From positions 1 to 64,000 of the forward strand of contig NZ_ANFX01000008.1 in assembly GCF_000331285.1 (NCBI RefSeq): a DNA stretch of 64,000 nt, read 5' to 3'. Below, piece after piece: positions 1 to 9,393 of this stretch (position 1 is the first letter of the stretch; the number at the start of each line of letters is the position of its first letter). The translations under genes were made by a program, and so were the position numbers. The notes under the pieces were generated by a model. That model saw nothing but the letters and a program-made list of their open reading frames with translations. It ran no database searches and was not told where the DNA came from. The DNA comes from Porphyrobacter sp. AAP82 (GTDB lineage: Bacteria; Pseudomonadota; Alphaproteobacteria; Sphingomonadales; Sphingomonadaceae).

Positions 1-57
1 GCGCCGATGCGCAAAACAACCGCCAGACTCTAATCCAAGCTGGGGGAAAGCTGGGGG

Positions 58-147
58 TCACGTCATCGTGGACATGGAGATCTGGGCCACTCGGATACCG
101 TCCGGATCGCCATCGAGCAGGAAGATGTTGATGGAACGGGGTCTCAT
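58..147 (-). pseudogene. Truncated GIY-YIG nuclease-type N-terminus (remnant)
   Basis: A 29-codon frame reads MRPRSINIFLLDGDPDGIRV and continues AQISMSTMT before a TGA stop. From memory this resembles the opening of GIY-YIG/DUF4357-type nuclease proteins (a short beta-hairpin 'IFLLDG.P.GIR.A.I' preceding the nuclease domain), but no GIY-YIG motif follows because the frame stops at once. I read it as the 5' end of a nuclease gene whose body was lost when the island edge formed, lying downstream of the restriction operon and on the same strand. It could also be a genuine small peptide. The adjacent bases 1-57 contain two close copies of AGCTGGGGG but no gene that I can recognise, and 148-269 also shows nothing coding. 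Confidence 0.4.
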
Positions 148-269
148 TTATGCACGACCTTGTCCATTTTCCAATAGTGAGCGGTCTGATCTGTGGGCCT
201 TTATCATCGCGCGTACAGCCATACGTAGCGTCGTATCCTGCAAGACGGCCACATTGAGGATTGAATACA

Positions 270-2957
270 TCAATTCAAATCAAGTGTGGCTGCAGATGTC
301 GGGCCACTGTAATTTTGCCAACCAGAGACTTCACTTAGGGAGTCCTGGAAATCGTCTTTCGTAACCAATGCGTAGTGGAATCGACTTCCTTCCGCCAACC
401 GCTCTGCAGCTTCCCTTTTTGCCACCACGACAGGATCGTTCGCTTTCCACCCGGATTTGACCTCCACGAGGTGTGTTGAACCGTCCTCACGCAGGATTAG
501 GAAATCTGGGTAGTAGTTACAGACCGTATGGGATTCCGGGTGGATATAATTGACCCGAAATCCCGATTGTCCGTGCACAAGCATTCCGGTGAAATAGATC
601 TTGTCGCCATCGTTCAGTTTCAAAACTTTCTCGAAGAAGTCGAGCTCTGGCTGGCTATCGAAGCAGTAGTGATCCAGGTGGAAAGTCCGATGTCGCGTTG
701 TTGCGTATTGCGGGAAATCCCTGCTCGCGACGAGATGAGGTTTTGCTTTAAACGTGAACGAAGGCACGCGATTGGCCTCGGGGTTATAGCCCTTCACCAG
801 CTCAATCTGTTCCTCGACCGGATCCTCAAACGTCTTGATCTCAAACAGAGCCTGGAAGACAGCGGGGACGATTAGGTCGTAAATCACATCATTTGACATG
901 TTCACGGCCTCGACCAATCGGCTCAGGCCAACCTCAGTCTCTTCGAGCATCGCGCTGATATCAAATGGCGAAACGTTGTCTCCAGCGAAATAGCGGGCGA
1001 TTTCAGCGACCAGCGTGTATTCTGAGAACTGACGGTTCTCCAGCTGGTCGGTTACATCTTCCTGTTCATCAATGGCGGCATTCACCGCCTTGCGACGGCG
1101 AAGAGTTGCCCGGTATTGTTCCAACGCGGTGTTGGAAAGGTCGAATGAAAGCTTCCCCGGTTCATCCTTCCGTCGCGTCTGGAACAGCTCCCGGCGACGA
1201 GTGATCGTCAGAACAATTGGCGGGGGAACTGCGGTGACCGTGTACGTCTCGCTCTCGTCAGATTTCTTGGGACCAATCTCGTCCGTGGTGACCCGGAAAT
1301 TCTGTTGCAACTCGTCTTTAAGAATCTCCATGTTCTCGGCCGACAGGTAGATATGCCCGGTCTCCTGCGTCTCTCCGATCGCTCGAAGGCAGCGCATGGT
1401 CGATTGCAGCACGAAAATGCGGGACTTGGGCTTGCGATAGAGCGCCACGCCGAACAGCGAGCGGCAATTCCAACCCTCTCGGCCCTTGCCGACCAGCAGG
1501 ATGAATTGCTTCTCAGACTCTTCGGTATCAAGCCGATTGAACTCGCGAATGTCTTCCGCCGTTGTCAGTTTCTCATCACCGACATTTACAAGGATGCGGT
1601 TGGTCGGCACACCGAGGTCCGATAGAATTTTTTCCAATGCCGGTCGCAGTTCCGAGGTCAGCTCGTCGATGGTGGAGGCAAAAATTGCCAGCTTTGGCAG
1701 CATTCCTTCGCGCCGGTTCTCCCCTTCGCGCTCCCAGAAATCTTGCACTGCCAGCTTTAGGAAGTCGCCCGACTTAACATTGCCGGAGTAGTCCACGAAA
1801 TCCGGCTGTTTCAGATAGGCTTTGTCGATGGCGGCCTTCAGGCCATAGGCATAGACCACCTCGGGCATGATGGTGTCTTTGACATACGGCGTGCCGGTGA
1901 AATTGTAGCAGCCGACGACACTGGTTTTCTTGTGCTCAAGGGCGCGCGCGAGCTCATCGATTGTGGTCCGCAGGGCTGAATCCTGCTTTGCCTGGCCGAG
2001 ATCCTTCTCGAGTGCCGCACCCATCGAGTGGTGGGCTTCATCGACATAGATGCCGAGTTGCGGCAAGCGAGCAATGCGCTGGAAGCGGGCGTTGACAGCG
2101 AGGTCGGCATCGGTCTCCGGAGCGGCTTCGCCCAACATTTCATAAAGCTCGCCATAGACTTCCGAGAGCGTACCGGTCTTCTCCGAAAACAGCTTGTCGG
2201 TGACCGTCTGTTCTGCCGAGCGCCGCTTCAGGATGATCTTTTGAGTGTTCGAGATGATGACGTTGAACGACGATCCGTCCTGTGCCCCGATGGTCGACGC
2301 GGTATCGTCGAGAAAGTGGAACTTCAGGTTTGACCGCAGGAAATTGGCATATTCGGGCGGGACAACCAGATCTAGATCGAACGTCTGGATTTCCTTCAGC
2401 GATTGCAGCACAGTCTTGTCCGGCGCGAACACCAGTGCATTCTTGCAGAACCGCGTGTCCTTGCTAAATTTGTTGGCCAGCAGGAACTCGTAGAAGATGC
2501 AGGTTGCCATCAGGATGGTTTTGCCCAGGCCCATGGTCAGCGCAAAAATGTAGTTCGGGTAGGAACGAGCGCGCTCGCTCAGGCGGGTAAAGATCGCCTG
2601 ATATTGATCTTCGCCCTCCAGTTCCATGAAGGGCAGCAAGGTGCCCTGGCCCTTGCGATCGGCGCCCGTCGTCTGGAATTCTTCGAACAGCCCCGCATTC
2701 TTCGCCCATTGCTGAAACAGCTCGTGGACGTGGGCGTTGTCGCCGAACTCCTTCAGGAATACATAAATTTCCAGCGCCTCGAACTGCGGCTTGCGCAGGA
2801 AGGCATCCGTGCGAAGATCGGGATCGTTGAAATCCAGGATCTGCTTGGAAAGTTGCTTGTAACGCTTCCGGATCGTTCCGCGATTGTCGGTATAGAACTT
2901 GAGCAGCGCCTGAAAAAAGGCGAAGTCTTGGCGGACCGTCTTCTTCCCCTTAGCCAT
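270..2957 (-). CDS. res: Type III restriction enzyme, Res subunit (DEAD/DEAH helicase-nuclease)
   Basis: An 895-residue restriction subunit expected to translocate on DNA with Mod and cleave at a distance from the recognition site. A Walker A variant (TMGLGKT, about residues 141-147) and a DEAH box (YVDEAHH, about 304-310) mark the SF2 helicase motor. The motif VGKGREGWNCRSLFGVA fits helicase motifs V/VI. Near the C-terminus YYPDFLI followed by LVEVKSGWK is a PD-(D/E)XK endonuclease signature. The start ATG overlaps the end of mod by 8 nt, so the two are translationally coupled, with res last in the five-gene island operon. Length and domain order match Type III Res proteins, and no motif appears broken, so the enzyme is probably active. 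Confidence 0.9.
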   Translation of the reverse strand: MAKGKKTVRQDFAFFQALLKFYTDNRGTIRKRYKQLSKQILDFNDPDLRTDAFLRKPQFEALEIYVFLKEFGDNAHVHELFQQWAKNAGLFEEFQTTGADRKGQGTLLPFMELEGEDQYQAIFTRLSERARSYPNYIFALTMGLGKTILMATCIFYEFLLANKFSKDTRFCKNALVFAPDKTVLQSLKEIQTFDLDLVVPPEYANFLRSNLKFHFLDDTASTIGAQDGSSFNVIISNTQKIILKRRSAEQTVTDKLFSEKTGTLSEVYGELYEMLGEAAPETDADLAVNARFQRIARLPQLGIYVDEAHHSMGAALEKDLGQAKQDSALRTTIDELARALEHKKTSVVGCYNFTGTPYVKDTIMPEVVYAYGLKAAIDKAYLKQPDFVDYSGNVKSGDFLKLAVQDFWEREGENRREGMLPKLAIFASTIDELTSELRPALEKILSDLGVPTNRILVNVGDEKLTTAEDIREFNRLDTEESEKQFILLVGKGREGWNCRSLFGVALYRKPKSRIFVLQSTMRCLRAIGETQETGHIYLSAENMEILKDELQQNFRVTTDEIGPKKSDESETYTVTAVPPPIVLTITRRRELFQTRRKDEPGKLSFDLSNTALEQYRATLRRRKAVNAAIDEQEDVTDQLENRQFSEYTLVAEIARYFAGDNVSPFDISAMLEETEVGLSRLVEAVNMSNDVIYDLIVPAVFQALFEIKTFEDPVEEQIELVKGYNPEANRVPSFTFKAKPHLVASRDFPQYATTRHRTFHLDHYCFDSQPELDFFEKVLKLNDGDKIYFTGMLVHGQSGFRVNYIHPESHTVCNYYPDFLILREDGSTHLVEVKSGWKANDPVVVAKREAAERLAEGSRFHYALVTKDDFQDSLSEVSGWQNYSGPTSAATLDLN

Positions 2958-4890
2958 TTTCGATCACACCTTCCCAAGACTCTGAGAGGAGGTCGGTGAT
3001 CTTGACTCGGATAGTGGCGGCATCAGCGGGGATCGCGTAGCGGCCTGCCACCAGATCGTCATTGCCCGGCGCATCGACGATCGCCGGCGTCAGCACGGCT
3101 CCGTCATAGTGGAAATCAACCTTCACGCTTTCAACCAGCTGACGCCAGTCTTCCACCGCGTCGCTTTCCAGCGACAGCTTCTGCAACAGGTTCATCGGAT
3201 AGAAGCCCTTGATGACCAGCTCGCCGTTTTCGATGGCGAGCCGGGCGTCCGAGGATTTCTTGAAATGCAGATGCGCCTTGTCGCGGATCAGGTCGGTGAC
3301 CATCACTTCGATATCGAAGCCGGATTTCTTTGCCTCAAGGGTCAGATGCGAGCCGAGGTCGGGTTCGTGGCCCATGCACACTAGATGGATGCGCTCGACC
3401 GGTTTATTCGGCGCCTCGACTTTGCGGCGCTCGAAGGCCTTGAAGTCGAGCCCGTTGATAACCTCGTTTAAATCCTGCCGCGTCGCGATACGGTTCACCG
3501 GCATGATCTTGACCAGATAACCATCGCGTTGGCCGTCGAAAGCGCTGCTGGGGGGCAACGGCTGCATTTCCATTGCTTCGCGAATGAGTTCTTTTGCTTC
3601 CACAGGATTTCGGAACAGGTCGTAATTGTTTACATTATAGACCTCGAAGCCAGTGTAAAGCGTAGTCGGATTCTGGGGATTGTCTGCTGCGAAAAGGTTG
3701 CTCTGCCTCTCACTTTGAGCAGTCCTAATGGCATTCAAGCGGCCCACAGTGGTTTCGATCGCGCCAAGGTTAATGTCTGCACCGAGAAATTTGCGGCCGC
3801 TTTTCATGGCAACGGCTTGTGTCGTGCCAGAGCCCATAAAGCAGTCGAAAACGATCCCGCCCGGCGGGCAAGATGACTCGATAATCCGTTGAAGGAGGGC
3901 AGCGGGCTTCTGCGTCGGATAGTCCACCCGCTCAGCAGCTTGGCTATTCACCGCTTTGATGTCCGTCCAAATGCTTTGAATTGCAGCCCCTTTCAGCTCA
4001 TCGAGGTAGCTCTTCAAACGTGGCCAACCATCTTCCTTCTGTGGCCAGTAAATTCGCCCCTCGGCATCGAGGCGATCAAGTTCTTCCGTGGCAAACTTCC
4101 AATGATTGCCCTTTGCCGATGGCGAAAACCCCCTCCAATCGTTACCCGAGGAGCCATTGCGTAGTCCCGCTTGGGTAGCATTGATTGTTGCAAATCGCCT
4201 CCCATCAGTCTCCCGATAGCTGTAGTATTTATCGATATACGACTGCTCATGAGGAATATATATCTGATTAAAATAATAATTATCAGATTTGGAATATATA
4301 AATATTACATCGTGGATGTGGTTAAATGTGCTAGAATCGCTGCGGGCTGACGTTCTTTTCCAAACGATCTCATTTACAAACCGCTCCGGTCCAAATATTT
4401 CATCCATTATGCAGCGAACGTGATGTGATTTGTGAAAATCACAGTGGACGTAAAATAGGCCATTCTCGGAAAGAAGCTCTCGGCATACGGCTAGCCGTTC
4501 AAAAATGAACTGGTTATATTCGTCGTTTGACCAAATATCTTTGTACTGCTTTTCCTCGAAGGCCTGGCTGTCGCTCTCGATATTTTTAGAGAGAAGCTTT
4601 ATCTTCTTTTTATAGTCGGCGTTAGATGAAAAAGGCGGGTCAAGATAAACGAGATCCACCTTGCCGCGAAACTCGCGCAGCAAGTGCGACATCACCTGAA
4701 GATTGTCGCCCCAGTAGATACGATTCCACCAGCCATCCGTCGGATCGCCATAAGCTTCCTTCTTCTGGGCGGGAAAATACTGGGTCGACTTGAACGGGCG
4801 CTTGCCCGCCCAGCGCAGTTCGGGGAACCCACGGATCGGAGGCAGATCGAATTCAAATGTCTCAAATGCTTCCGGGTTATCCTTGTTCAT
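2950..4890 (-). CDS. mod: Type III DNA methyltransferase, Mod subunit (beta class)
   Basis: A 646-residue DNA adenine/cytosine-N4 methyltransferase that would give sequence recognition to the Res-Mod complex. Motif IV DPPF lies at residues 84-87 and the S-adenosylmethionine motif I, FMGSGTT, at 351-357. The order IV then target-recognition region then I is the beta class, as in Type III Mod proteins. The segment between them (about residues 95-300) should hold the target-recognition domain; its DNA around 4225-4345 is strikingly AT-rich compared with the rest of the gene, which suggests exchange of the specificity domain. It starts 40 nt after the helicase-nuclease gene and overlaps res by 8 nt. 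The recognition sequence cannot be read from the protein. Confidence 0.9.
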   Translation of the reverse strand: MNKDNPEAFETFEFDLPPIRGFPELRWAGKRPFKSTQYFPAQKKEAYGDPTDGWWNRIYWGDNLQVMSHLLREFRGKVDLVYLDPPFSSNADYKKKIKLLSKNIESDSQAFEEKQYKDIWSNDEYNQFIFERLAVCRELLSENGLFYVHCDFHKSHHVRCIMDEIFGPERFVNEIVWKRTSARSDSSTFNHIHDVIFIYSKSDNYYFNQIYIPHEQSYIDKYYSYRETDGRRFATINATQAGLRNGSSGNDWRGFSPSAKGNHWKFATEELDRLDAEGRIYWPQKEDGWPRLKSYLDELKGAAIQSIWTDIKAVNSQAAERVDYPTQKPAALLQRIIESSCPPGGIVFDCFMGSGTTQAVAMKSGRKFLGADINLGAIETTVGRLNAIRTAQSERQSNLFAADNPQNPTTLYTGFEVYNVNNYDLFRNPVEAKELIREAMEMQPLPPSSAFDGQRDGYLVKIMPVNRIATRQDLNEVINGLDFKAFERRKVEAPNKPVERIHLVCMGHEPDLGSHLTLEAKKSGFDIEVMVTDLIRDKAHLHFKKSSDARLAIENGELVIKGFYPMNLLQKLSLESDAVEDWRQLVESVKVDFHYDGAVLTPAIVDAPGNDDLVAGRYAIPADAATIRVKITDLLSESWEGVIENG

Positions 4891-4930
4891 GCCGCCCCTT
4901 TGAATCCTTGTCGTCTTACTGTGCCAGCCG

Positions 4931-7861
4931 TCAGGCTCGGCAGAATGTCATGTCGCAGAATGACCGGAAATCGCAGTTCTTGCACAGCTTTTCCGGTCGC
5001 TCATGCAACCCATAGTCCTTGGATACGATTTTGCCGATCACGGAATCAACCTGCTCGATTGTGCCCTTGATATCGGCTGTCTCCCTGGGGAAGGTGATCC
5101 GCGGATTTCCTGATTCTTCCCCGGTGTAATAGAGCGCCATCCGGTCCACGCGAACTCCTCGCTTTTCCTCGAAGAGGTGGGCGTAGATCTGCAGCTGCCG
5201 CCGATATCGCGCCAGCTTTTCGGCATCATCGATCAAGTCGGGTTTTTTCTCAGTCTTGAAGTCGATGATTTCCCAGGCTCCGTCGTCGGCCTGGATCAGG
5301 TCGACATTGCCGGTCAGGACATAATTTGCCTTCAGCAGGCTGAGTTCGACCTCAGCCTCGCGCAGCCGGTGCCAGTTGGCGCGCTCCCGATCGACATAGG
5401 TCGCGACGTGCCGGCGCGCGATGCGCAGCACCGGCTCGCCTAGATAGACCCGCTCTTTCTGCGAGATGTTGGCATAGTTGGTACGAAACCACTGATCGAT
5501 TTGCTCGGTGGTGACCTTCCGCTCATCTCCGCGCAGCACCGCCTTGTGAATGTCCTCGATCGTCTGATGGACCAGAGTGCCGAACAGGATGGCGTTGGTC
5601 CGCACAGGGGCGAACTCAAGATCCTTGAAAAAACGGTACTGCTGCGGACACGCCTCAAAAATGAGGACGTCCGACGTGAAGGAATAGCTGTGCTTGAGGT
5701 TGGCCTCCTTGATCGTGGCCAGCTTGACTGCTGCAGGATCAAAAATCAGCTGACGCCAGCTCTTCAACGGGGTGTAGACCGGCTGAAAATATTGCGATGG
5801 CACGTTGCGTTGCCCGCGCCCCTTTGGGGTGTTCTCCTGGCAGGAAAGCACGAGCATGTTCTGGGCGCGCGAAAACGCGGTGTAGAACAGACGCCAAAAG
5901 TCAAAAGTCTTGATCCGGTCAAGCGGCTCGAACGGTTCGCCGTCGCTGAATTCTGCTTGGAGCAAATCGTCAAGTGGCGACTGTTGGCGCCGGGGCACGG
6001 CATCGAGCGACCCGGCAACCACAATCGGAAATTCCAGCCCCTTGGACTGGTGAATCGTCATGAATGAGACGCAGCCGGAAGGGGCGTACTCTGCCTCGTC
6101 CTCATACTCTTCGATTCCGCCGTCCCAGAGGAAACGCAGGAAGTAATTGAACAGCGTCAGCAGGTCGCGTTCAAGGCGCTCCGGCTGGAGAATGATGACG
6201 TTGTAGAGGTATTCGTACTTGTTGAGCAGGCGCGAAAATTTGGCGAGGTTGCGCGCCGGTCGGCTGTCTCTCACCCCGGCATGGGCCAGATCTTCGCCAA
6301 GGTATCGGCTGAAAGTCGGGAACTGGATCAGGTCGTAGAACAGGCTGGCAAAGGAGTAGTTTGTGTTCTCGGACAGGGTCAGGTGCTGCTTGGCCTTGTC
6401 CTTGACCCAAGCGGCGATCTGCTCGTCCGCACCCGATTTGAGGTGGGCGATAAAATCGCCAAGGCAGCGATCGAAATAGGCCCAAACATCGAGCTGCATG
6501 CCCTCCCGCGTTGCCCGGATCGCCCCGTATTGGGGGAACAGGAACATATAGGCGCCGATCAGCAGCCGGATCTCGTCACGCTCGAAATACATGTTTGAGC
6601 GTGGTGCGTAGATCGGGATGCCTGCGGCCTCGAGGTCGTTGGCAAACTGCGCTACCTTGGGATTACGGACTGACCGAAACAGGAAAGCGACCTGATTCCA
6701 GTCTTTGATGATTCCGTCGGCACGCAGCTTGGTTAGGAAGCCGACGGTCTCAGAGGCCCAATTGGCTTCCCCGTCGTCCCCAGACACTTTGAACACAACC
6801 GGACGGGTGGCACGATCGTTACCGGCAGCCTCGATAACCTTCGGGAAGCGATAGGAACGCTCAGGACCTTGCCAGTCGGCCAGCCCCATCCACTGATTGT
6901 AGAAGTCGACGATGTCTGGGTGCGATCGGTAGTTCTTCGTCAGATAGATCTGCCGGCATTTCCCAGGGGCGAACCTATCGGGAAATTCGAGAATATTTCT
7001 GATTGATGCCCCGCGAAATCGATAGAGAGACTGGTCATCGTCACCAACCACGCAGAGGTTGCTGTGGCCCGAAGCCAGCTTCAAAACGATACGTTCCTGG
7101 ATCGTGTTGGTGTCCTGGTACTCATCGATCATCAGGTAGTCGTATCGCGAACATAGCTGATCGGAGACTTCAGGGAGGTCGAGGAGGCGCAAAATCTCGA
7201 CCTGAATTGTTGAAAAATCGATATAATTGTACTGCTCGAGGAGGGTCTGGTAGAGGGTGTAGGCCTCGCCAAGGACCTGCAGCTCTTTGGCAGATGCTGT
7301 GGCCAGCGCTCTTGGCGCTACAGCTTCCTCCGATATCTTGTTGAGGTATTCGCCCAGCCGCTCTGCCACCCGCCATGACGAAATCCCAGGTGATGGCCGT
7401 AAGAAGGCTTCGAGGCCGTCGATCTGCCTGAATTCCGGCATCCTCTGGAACAGGAAATACTGCTGATCAAACTGATCCAGGATGGTGTAATTGCGCCGGA
7501 TCCGAGAGAAGGCTCGGAACTCATCGATGATGTCGAGAAAAATCGAGTGCAGTGTGCCGACCGTCAGGTCGAGCGGGTTGATCTTTGTGTTCCCTCGTTG
7601 AAGCTTATCGGTGATGCGGGTTTTAAGCTCCTTGGCCGCCTTCTCGGTGAAGGTGGAGATAAGAACCCGTTCAGGGGCAACATCGCGTGATGCCAACAGA
7701 TTTGCGGTACGCTCGACCAGGCAGAAGGTTTTGCCGGACCCGGGCCCGGCAACGATGAGTACAGGCCCGTCGAGGGTGTCGATGGCTTCCTGCTGCTGAA
7801 GATTCGGGCTCTGGCTCAATGAGGCACCTTCGTGGTCTGAGTCATTTTCCGCGCCATCCAT
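4931..7861 (-). CDS. UvrD/PcrA-type SF1 helicase fused to Cas4/RecB-like Fe-S nuclease
   Basis: A 976-residue ATP-dependent helicase. It has a Q-motif (LQQQEAI, residues 21-27), Walker A (GPGSGKT, 39-45), Walker B MIDEYQDTN, motif III GDDDQSLYRFRGA and motif V/VI region TIHQSKGLEFP. The C-terminal third is a PD-(D/E)XK nuclease of the PF12705/Cas4 type: GTLVHQTIED, WEIIDFKTEKK, and four cysteines placed as for an Fe-S cluster (EACPQQY, then CKNCDFRSFC at the extreme C-terminus). Such AddB/Cas4-like fusions process DNA ends. Here the gene lies between a PIN protein gene (20-nt overlap) and mod (40-nt gap), so I infer a role in defence, for example degrading cut phage DNA, rather than housekeeping repair. 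Confidence 0.85.
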   Translation of the reverse strand: MDGAENDSDHEGASLSQSPNLQQQEAIDTLDGPVLIVAGPGSGKTFCLVERTANLLASRDVAPERVLISTFTEKAAKELKTRITDKLQRGNTKINPLDLTVGTLHSIFLDIIDEFRAFSRIRRNYTILDQFDQQYFLFQRMPEFRQIDGLEAFLRPSPGISSWRVAERLGEYLNKISEEAVAPRALATASAKELQVLGEAYTLYQTLLEQYNYIDFSTIQVEILRLLDLPEVSDQLCSRYDYLMIDEYQDTNTIQERIVLKLASGHSNLCVVGDDDQSLYRFRGASIRNILEFPDRFAPGKCRQIYLTKNYRSHPDIVDFYNQWMGLADWQGPERSYRFPKVIEAAGNDRATRPVVFKVSGDDGEANWASETVGFLTKLRADGIIKDWNQVAFLFRSVRNPKVAQFANDLEAAGIPIYAPRSNMYFERDEIRLLIGAYMFLFPQYGAIRATREGMQLDVWAYFDRCLGDFIAHLKSGADEQIAAWVKDKAKQHLTLSENTNYSFASLFYDLIQFPTFSRYLGEDLAHAGVRDSRPARNLAKFSRLLNKYEYLYNVIILQPERLERDLLTLFNYFLRFLWDGGIEEYEDEAEYAPSGCVSFMTIHQSKGLEFPIVVAGSLDAVPRRQQSPLDDLLQAEFSDGEPFEPLDRIKTFDFWRLFYTAFSRAQNMLVLSCQENTPKGRGQRNVPSQYFQPVYTPLKSWRQLIFDPAAVKLATIKEANLKHSYSFTSDVLIFEACPQQYRFFKDLEFAPVRTNAILFGTLVHQTIEDIHKAVLRGDERKVTTEQIDQWFRTNYANISQKERVYLGEPVLRIARRHVATYVDRERANWHRLREAEVELSLLKANYVLTGNVDLIQADDGAWEIIDFKTEKKPDLIDDAEKLARYRRQLQIYAHLFEEKRGVRVDRMALYYTGEESGNPRITFPRETADIKGTIEQVDSVIGKIVSKDYGLHERPEKLCKNCDFRSFCDMTFCRA

Positions 7862-8333
7862 TCAGACGGGATTGGCATTCTCCGGCTGGCAGCCGAGCTC
7901 CATGATCCAGCATCAGTTGAAGCGCGTCGGCAGCAGTCAATGGCTGCAGCACGCCATGCTCGACCATCTGGTCAAGAAGCCAAAGCCCGCCGTGCACCTG
8001 CAACCCATCCTTGGATGCTTGCTTTCTGAGCTTGCCGTCGCCGGTGAGAAGTGGCCGGCCAGTCTCAGCAGCAAGAAGGTAGCAGGAAACATCGGCCAAT
8101 GAACTGTTGTTGTGCGCATCCCTCAAGGCGAAAAGCTTGATGATGCGAGAGTCGTCCATGGATTCAACCATCAAGCCGTTTGCTACAAGATCAGCCTGCG
8201 GCAGATCTTGTAGCTCGCGAAGCACGAAATCTGTGCAGCACAACGAAAATGGCAGCTGAAACATGTGATCGAGCAGGCCTGCGTTCCTGAAGTCGATCCA
8301 TATGTTTGTGTCGCTGATATAAACGACGTTCAT
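7842..8333 (-). CDS. PIN-domain protein (DUF4411-like putative ribonuclease/toxin)
   Basis: A 163-residue PIN-fold protein. The acidic residues expected for metal binding are visible: D8 (ISDTNIWID), E40 (VLRELQDL), D81 (SSLADVSC) and D99 (LLTGDGKLRK). PIN proteins are usually Mg-dependent ribonucleases, and many are toxins of toxin-antitoxin pairs. A PIN or DUF4411-type protein encoded next to an XRE-ImmA/IrrE protein is a recurrent arrangement, which fits the upstream gene overlapping this one by 4 nt (ATGA). The downstream helicase gene overlaps by 20 nt. I infer a toxin or effector of the island operon, but a nuclease working directly with the restriction system is equally possible. Confidence 0.75.
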   Translation of the reverse strand: MNVVYISDTNIWIDFRNAGLLDHMFQLPFSLCCTDFVLRELQDLPQADLVANGLMVESMDDSRIIKLFALRDAHNNSSLADVSCYLLAAETGRPLLTGDGKLRKQASKDGLQVHGGLWLLDQMVEHGVLQPLTAADALQLMLDHGARLPAGECQSRLNGWRGK

Positions 8334-9388
8334 AACGGCGCCCCGGATCCCACAACGTCGGGATCCAGGGCGCTGATTGGCCTTTTCAATAGCTCAGCCG
8401 CACGAGACTTGCTGAAGATGCCTTCTGCCAGGCCCCAGAAAACCAAGGACTCAAAACGCTGCGGTGGCTTGCAGGGAAGCGGCTCTGGTTCGTCTTTGCG
8501 CCACCCTTTCCGGCTGAACTGAATGCTGAGCGACTTGTAGCCGCCATCGCTAAGTAGCCCCAAATCTTTCAAACGACGGACTATTGCCTGCATCGAGAGG
8601 CCATATTGCCGTTTGGCGATGAGAAGTTCCTGAGGGTGAACATGCGAGCGCTGATGGCTGCCAAAATCACCGGTGACGCAGTTTGCGGGATAGAGAAAAG
8701 CGCCAGCGAAGCGGTGGCAGCATTGTTCTGCGTCCCGCTCAGGCATGTCTGCGGGCAGTTTCATGATCCAATGCCCGAGCTCGTGCGCAGCAGTGAAACG
8801 CATACGCTCGCCAGGGCGATCAGCGTTTAAAGCAATCAACACATGTTGATTGTCCTTAGTGACTGCGCATGCGCCATCGAAGTCCTCAAGGCCGCTTAGC
8901 AATGCGACTTTGATTCCGTGCTCCTCGAAAAGCTCGGTGAGATTCGCGATCGCATCGCCGCCGATCTGCCACTGCTCGCGCAGTTTCTCTGCTGCCTTCT
9001 CTGCCTCATCGACACTGGCAACCGCAATCGCCTGCGACGGGGTCGCGGGATTGCCGATATCTGCTGGGTCAAAGCAGCTCTCAAGCGCGATATAACGCTC
9101 AAGGTACTCCCGAATCTGCTCTTCGACCTGCTCCTGGCGGTATTTCGGCATTTTCGCCAGTTTGCGGAATTCCAGTGGCGCGAGCGGCACCGGATCGGGC
9201 CGGAAGAAATATTCCGGACTGATGTCCAAGGCGTCAGCAAGCTGTAGCAGGCGAGTGGAGTTCGGGGTGCTATTCCCCTTCTCGAACTTGCTCAAAGCCT
9301 GTTTAGAAATGTCGCCAAGCTGCTGCGCTAGGGCGTCCAAGGTGAGGCCACGCAACAGCCTGGCGCGCCGAATCCGATCATGTATCAT
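8330..9388 (-). CDS. XRE HTH / ImmA-IrrE family metallopeptidase (operon regulator)
   Basis: A 352-residue protein with an N-terminal XRE helix-turn-helix (about residues 1-65, including KQALSKFEKG) and a central ImmA/IrrE zinc-peptidase domain with the HExxH motif in AAHELGHW and the downstream EQCCHRFAGAFLYP segment. In known members the peptidase cleaves a repressor or the HTH domain represses its own promoter. I placed the start at the ATG at 9388 because a GGAG-like site precedes it at good spacing and the HTH fold begins there; the open frame extends to 9568 but crosses the palindromic operator. First gene of the island operon, followed by the PIN gene with a 4-nt overlap. Likely both sensor and autoregulator. 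Confidence 0.85.
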   Translation of the reverse strand: MIHDRIRRARLLRGLTLDALAQQLGDISKQALSKFEKGNSTPNSTRLLQLADALDISPEYFFRPDPVPLAPLEFRKLAKMPKYRQEQVEEQIREYLERYIALESCFDPADIGNPATPSQAIAVASVDEAEKAAEKLREQWQIGGDAIANLTELFEEHGIKVALLSGLEDFDGACAVTKDNQHVLIALNADRPGERMRFTAAHELGHWIMKLPADMPERDAEQCCHRFAGAFLYPANCVTGDFGSHQRSHVHPQELLIAKRQYGLSMQAIVRRLKDLGLLSDGGYKSLSIQFSRKGWRKDEPEPLPCKPPQRFESLVFWGLAEGIFSKSRAAELLKRPISALDPDVVGSGAPL

Positions 9389-9393
9389 GGGCT

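Noticed and set aside
68..364. Small plus-strand open frame at the left edge
   Set aside because: Overlaps the end of res and the GIY-YIG-like frame antisense; no recognisable motif.
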